Below, piece after piece: positions 63,960 through 64,000 of a DNA stretch of 64,000 nucleotides; the first letter of the stretch is position 1, and the number at the start of each line of letters is the position of its first letter. The notes under the pieces were generated by a model. It ran no database searches. It saw only the letters and a list, made by a program, of their open reading frames with translations, and was not told the origin of the DNA. The stretch spans positions 186,001-250,000 of the forward strand of contig CAYGVI010000003.1 in NCBI GenBank assembly GCA_964353335.1, written 5' to 3'. The DNA is from JAWAAW01 sp964353335 (GTDB lineage Archaea; Nanobdellota; Nanobdellia; Woesearchaeales; ARS49). The translations under genes and the position numbers were made by a program.

Positions 63960-64000
63960 ATGGTAAAAAAGTCAGCAAAGAAGGCAAAATCAGCTGCTCC
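63960..64000 (+). CDS. start of a Lys/Ala-rich protein (3' end outside window)
   Basis: ATG 63960 begins MVKKSAKKAKSAA, cut by the window edge. A GGGGGTGTG purine run 8-15 nt before it is a good ribosome-binding site, and an AT-rich TATTTAAATAC lies about 60 nt upstream. Such a basic start is typical of DNA-binding or ribosomal proteins, but 13 residues do not decide this. Confidence 0.5.
   Translation, partial: MVKKSAKKAKSAA

Overview
ORGANISM. The window comes from an archaeon. It carries the archaeal ribosomal super-operon in archaeal order (uL3 to SecY), the uS13-uS4-uS11-RpoD and eL18-uL13-uS9-RpoN cluster, PCNA, archaeal DnaG, HerA, Hef, NAC, Sec61-beta, archaeal SRP and RNase P RNAs, and tRNA genes with bulge-helix-bulge introns. 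Many genes have a TATA-like box 22-30 nt before the start codon, which suggests leaderless or short-leader mRNAs. A fused PriS-PriL-type primase, a bacterial-type LeuRS, bacterial-type GyrA and ScpB, and many small orphan genes point to a DPANN archaeon. A Woesearchaeota- or Pacearchaeota-like lineage is my best guess, but it is not proven here. GC content looks moderate.

LAYOUT. 0-8 kb: 3' end of dnaG, a HerA ATPase, a lipoprotein, TrpRS, a presenilin-type protease, an MBL hydrolase and a DUF1704 peptidase. 8.2-12.2 kb: SRP RNA, LeuRS and an Sfm1-like methyltransferase. 12.2-16.2 kb (minus): RNA polymerase and ribosomal protein cluster with tRNA-Leu(GAG). 16.3-19.5 kb: tRNA-His, small membrane proteins, NAC, Sec61-beta and RNase P RNA. 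20-27 kb: a degenerate THUMP/Trm14-like protein, GyrA, an AlkD-like protein and ScpB. 27-33 kb: a three-gene coiled-coil cassette, tRNA-Leu(CAA), RNase J, PCNA, and a zinc-finger/solenoid trio. 33-40 kb: YbaK, a LAGLIDADG endonuclease running into tRNA-Gly, a PRC-barrel protein, a TraB-family protein, a pseudo site-2 protease, and a P-loop/CYTH-like/P-loop trio. 40-48.7 kb: Hef, an AbrB-MazF pair, HtpX, a Toprim protein and fused primase. 48.7-62.3 kb: the ribosomal super-operon with a structured leader. 62.3-64 kb: a DUF106 insertase, a HAD hydrolase and the start of a Lys-rich protein. No stretch longer than 300 bases lacks a gene or RNA.

MOST UNUSUAL SIGNAL. Five loci carry a direct duplication of a gene's 3' tail: tRNA-Leu(GAG), tRNA-His (two tandem units), tRNA-Leu(CAA), an orphan tRNA tail at 34 kb, and the protein gene secY. 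The two tail copies are separated by about 40-95 bp that hold a hairpin just before the distal copy. At the His, Leu(CAA) and 34-kb loci the hairpins share a CGCA loop (tRNA orientation) and have stems with compensating changes. At tRNA-Leu(GAG) and secY a second, related hairpin type is used. The two secY tails encode the same 11 residues and differ only at silent positions. Together these look like an uncharacterised family of tiny tail-duplicating elements.
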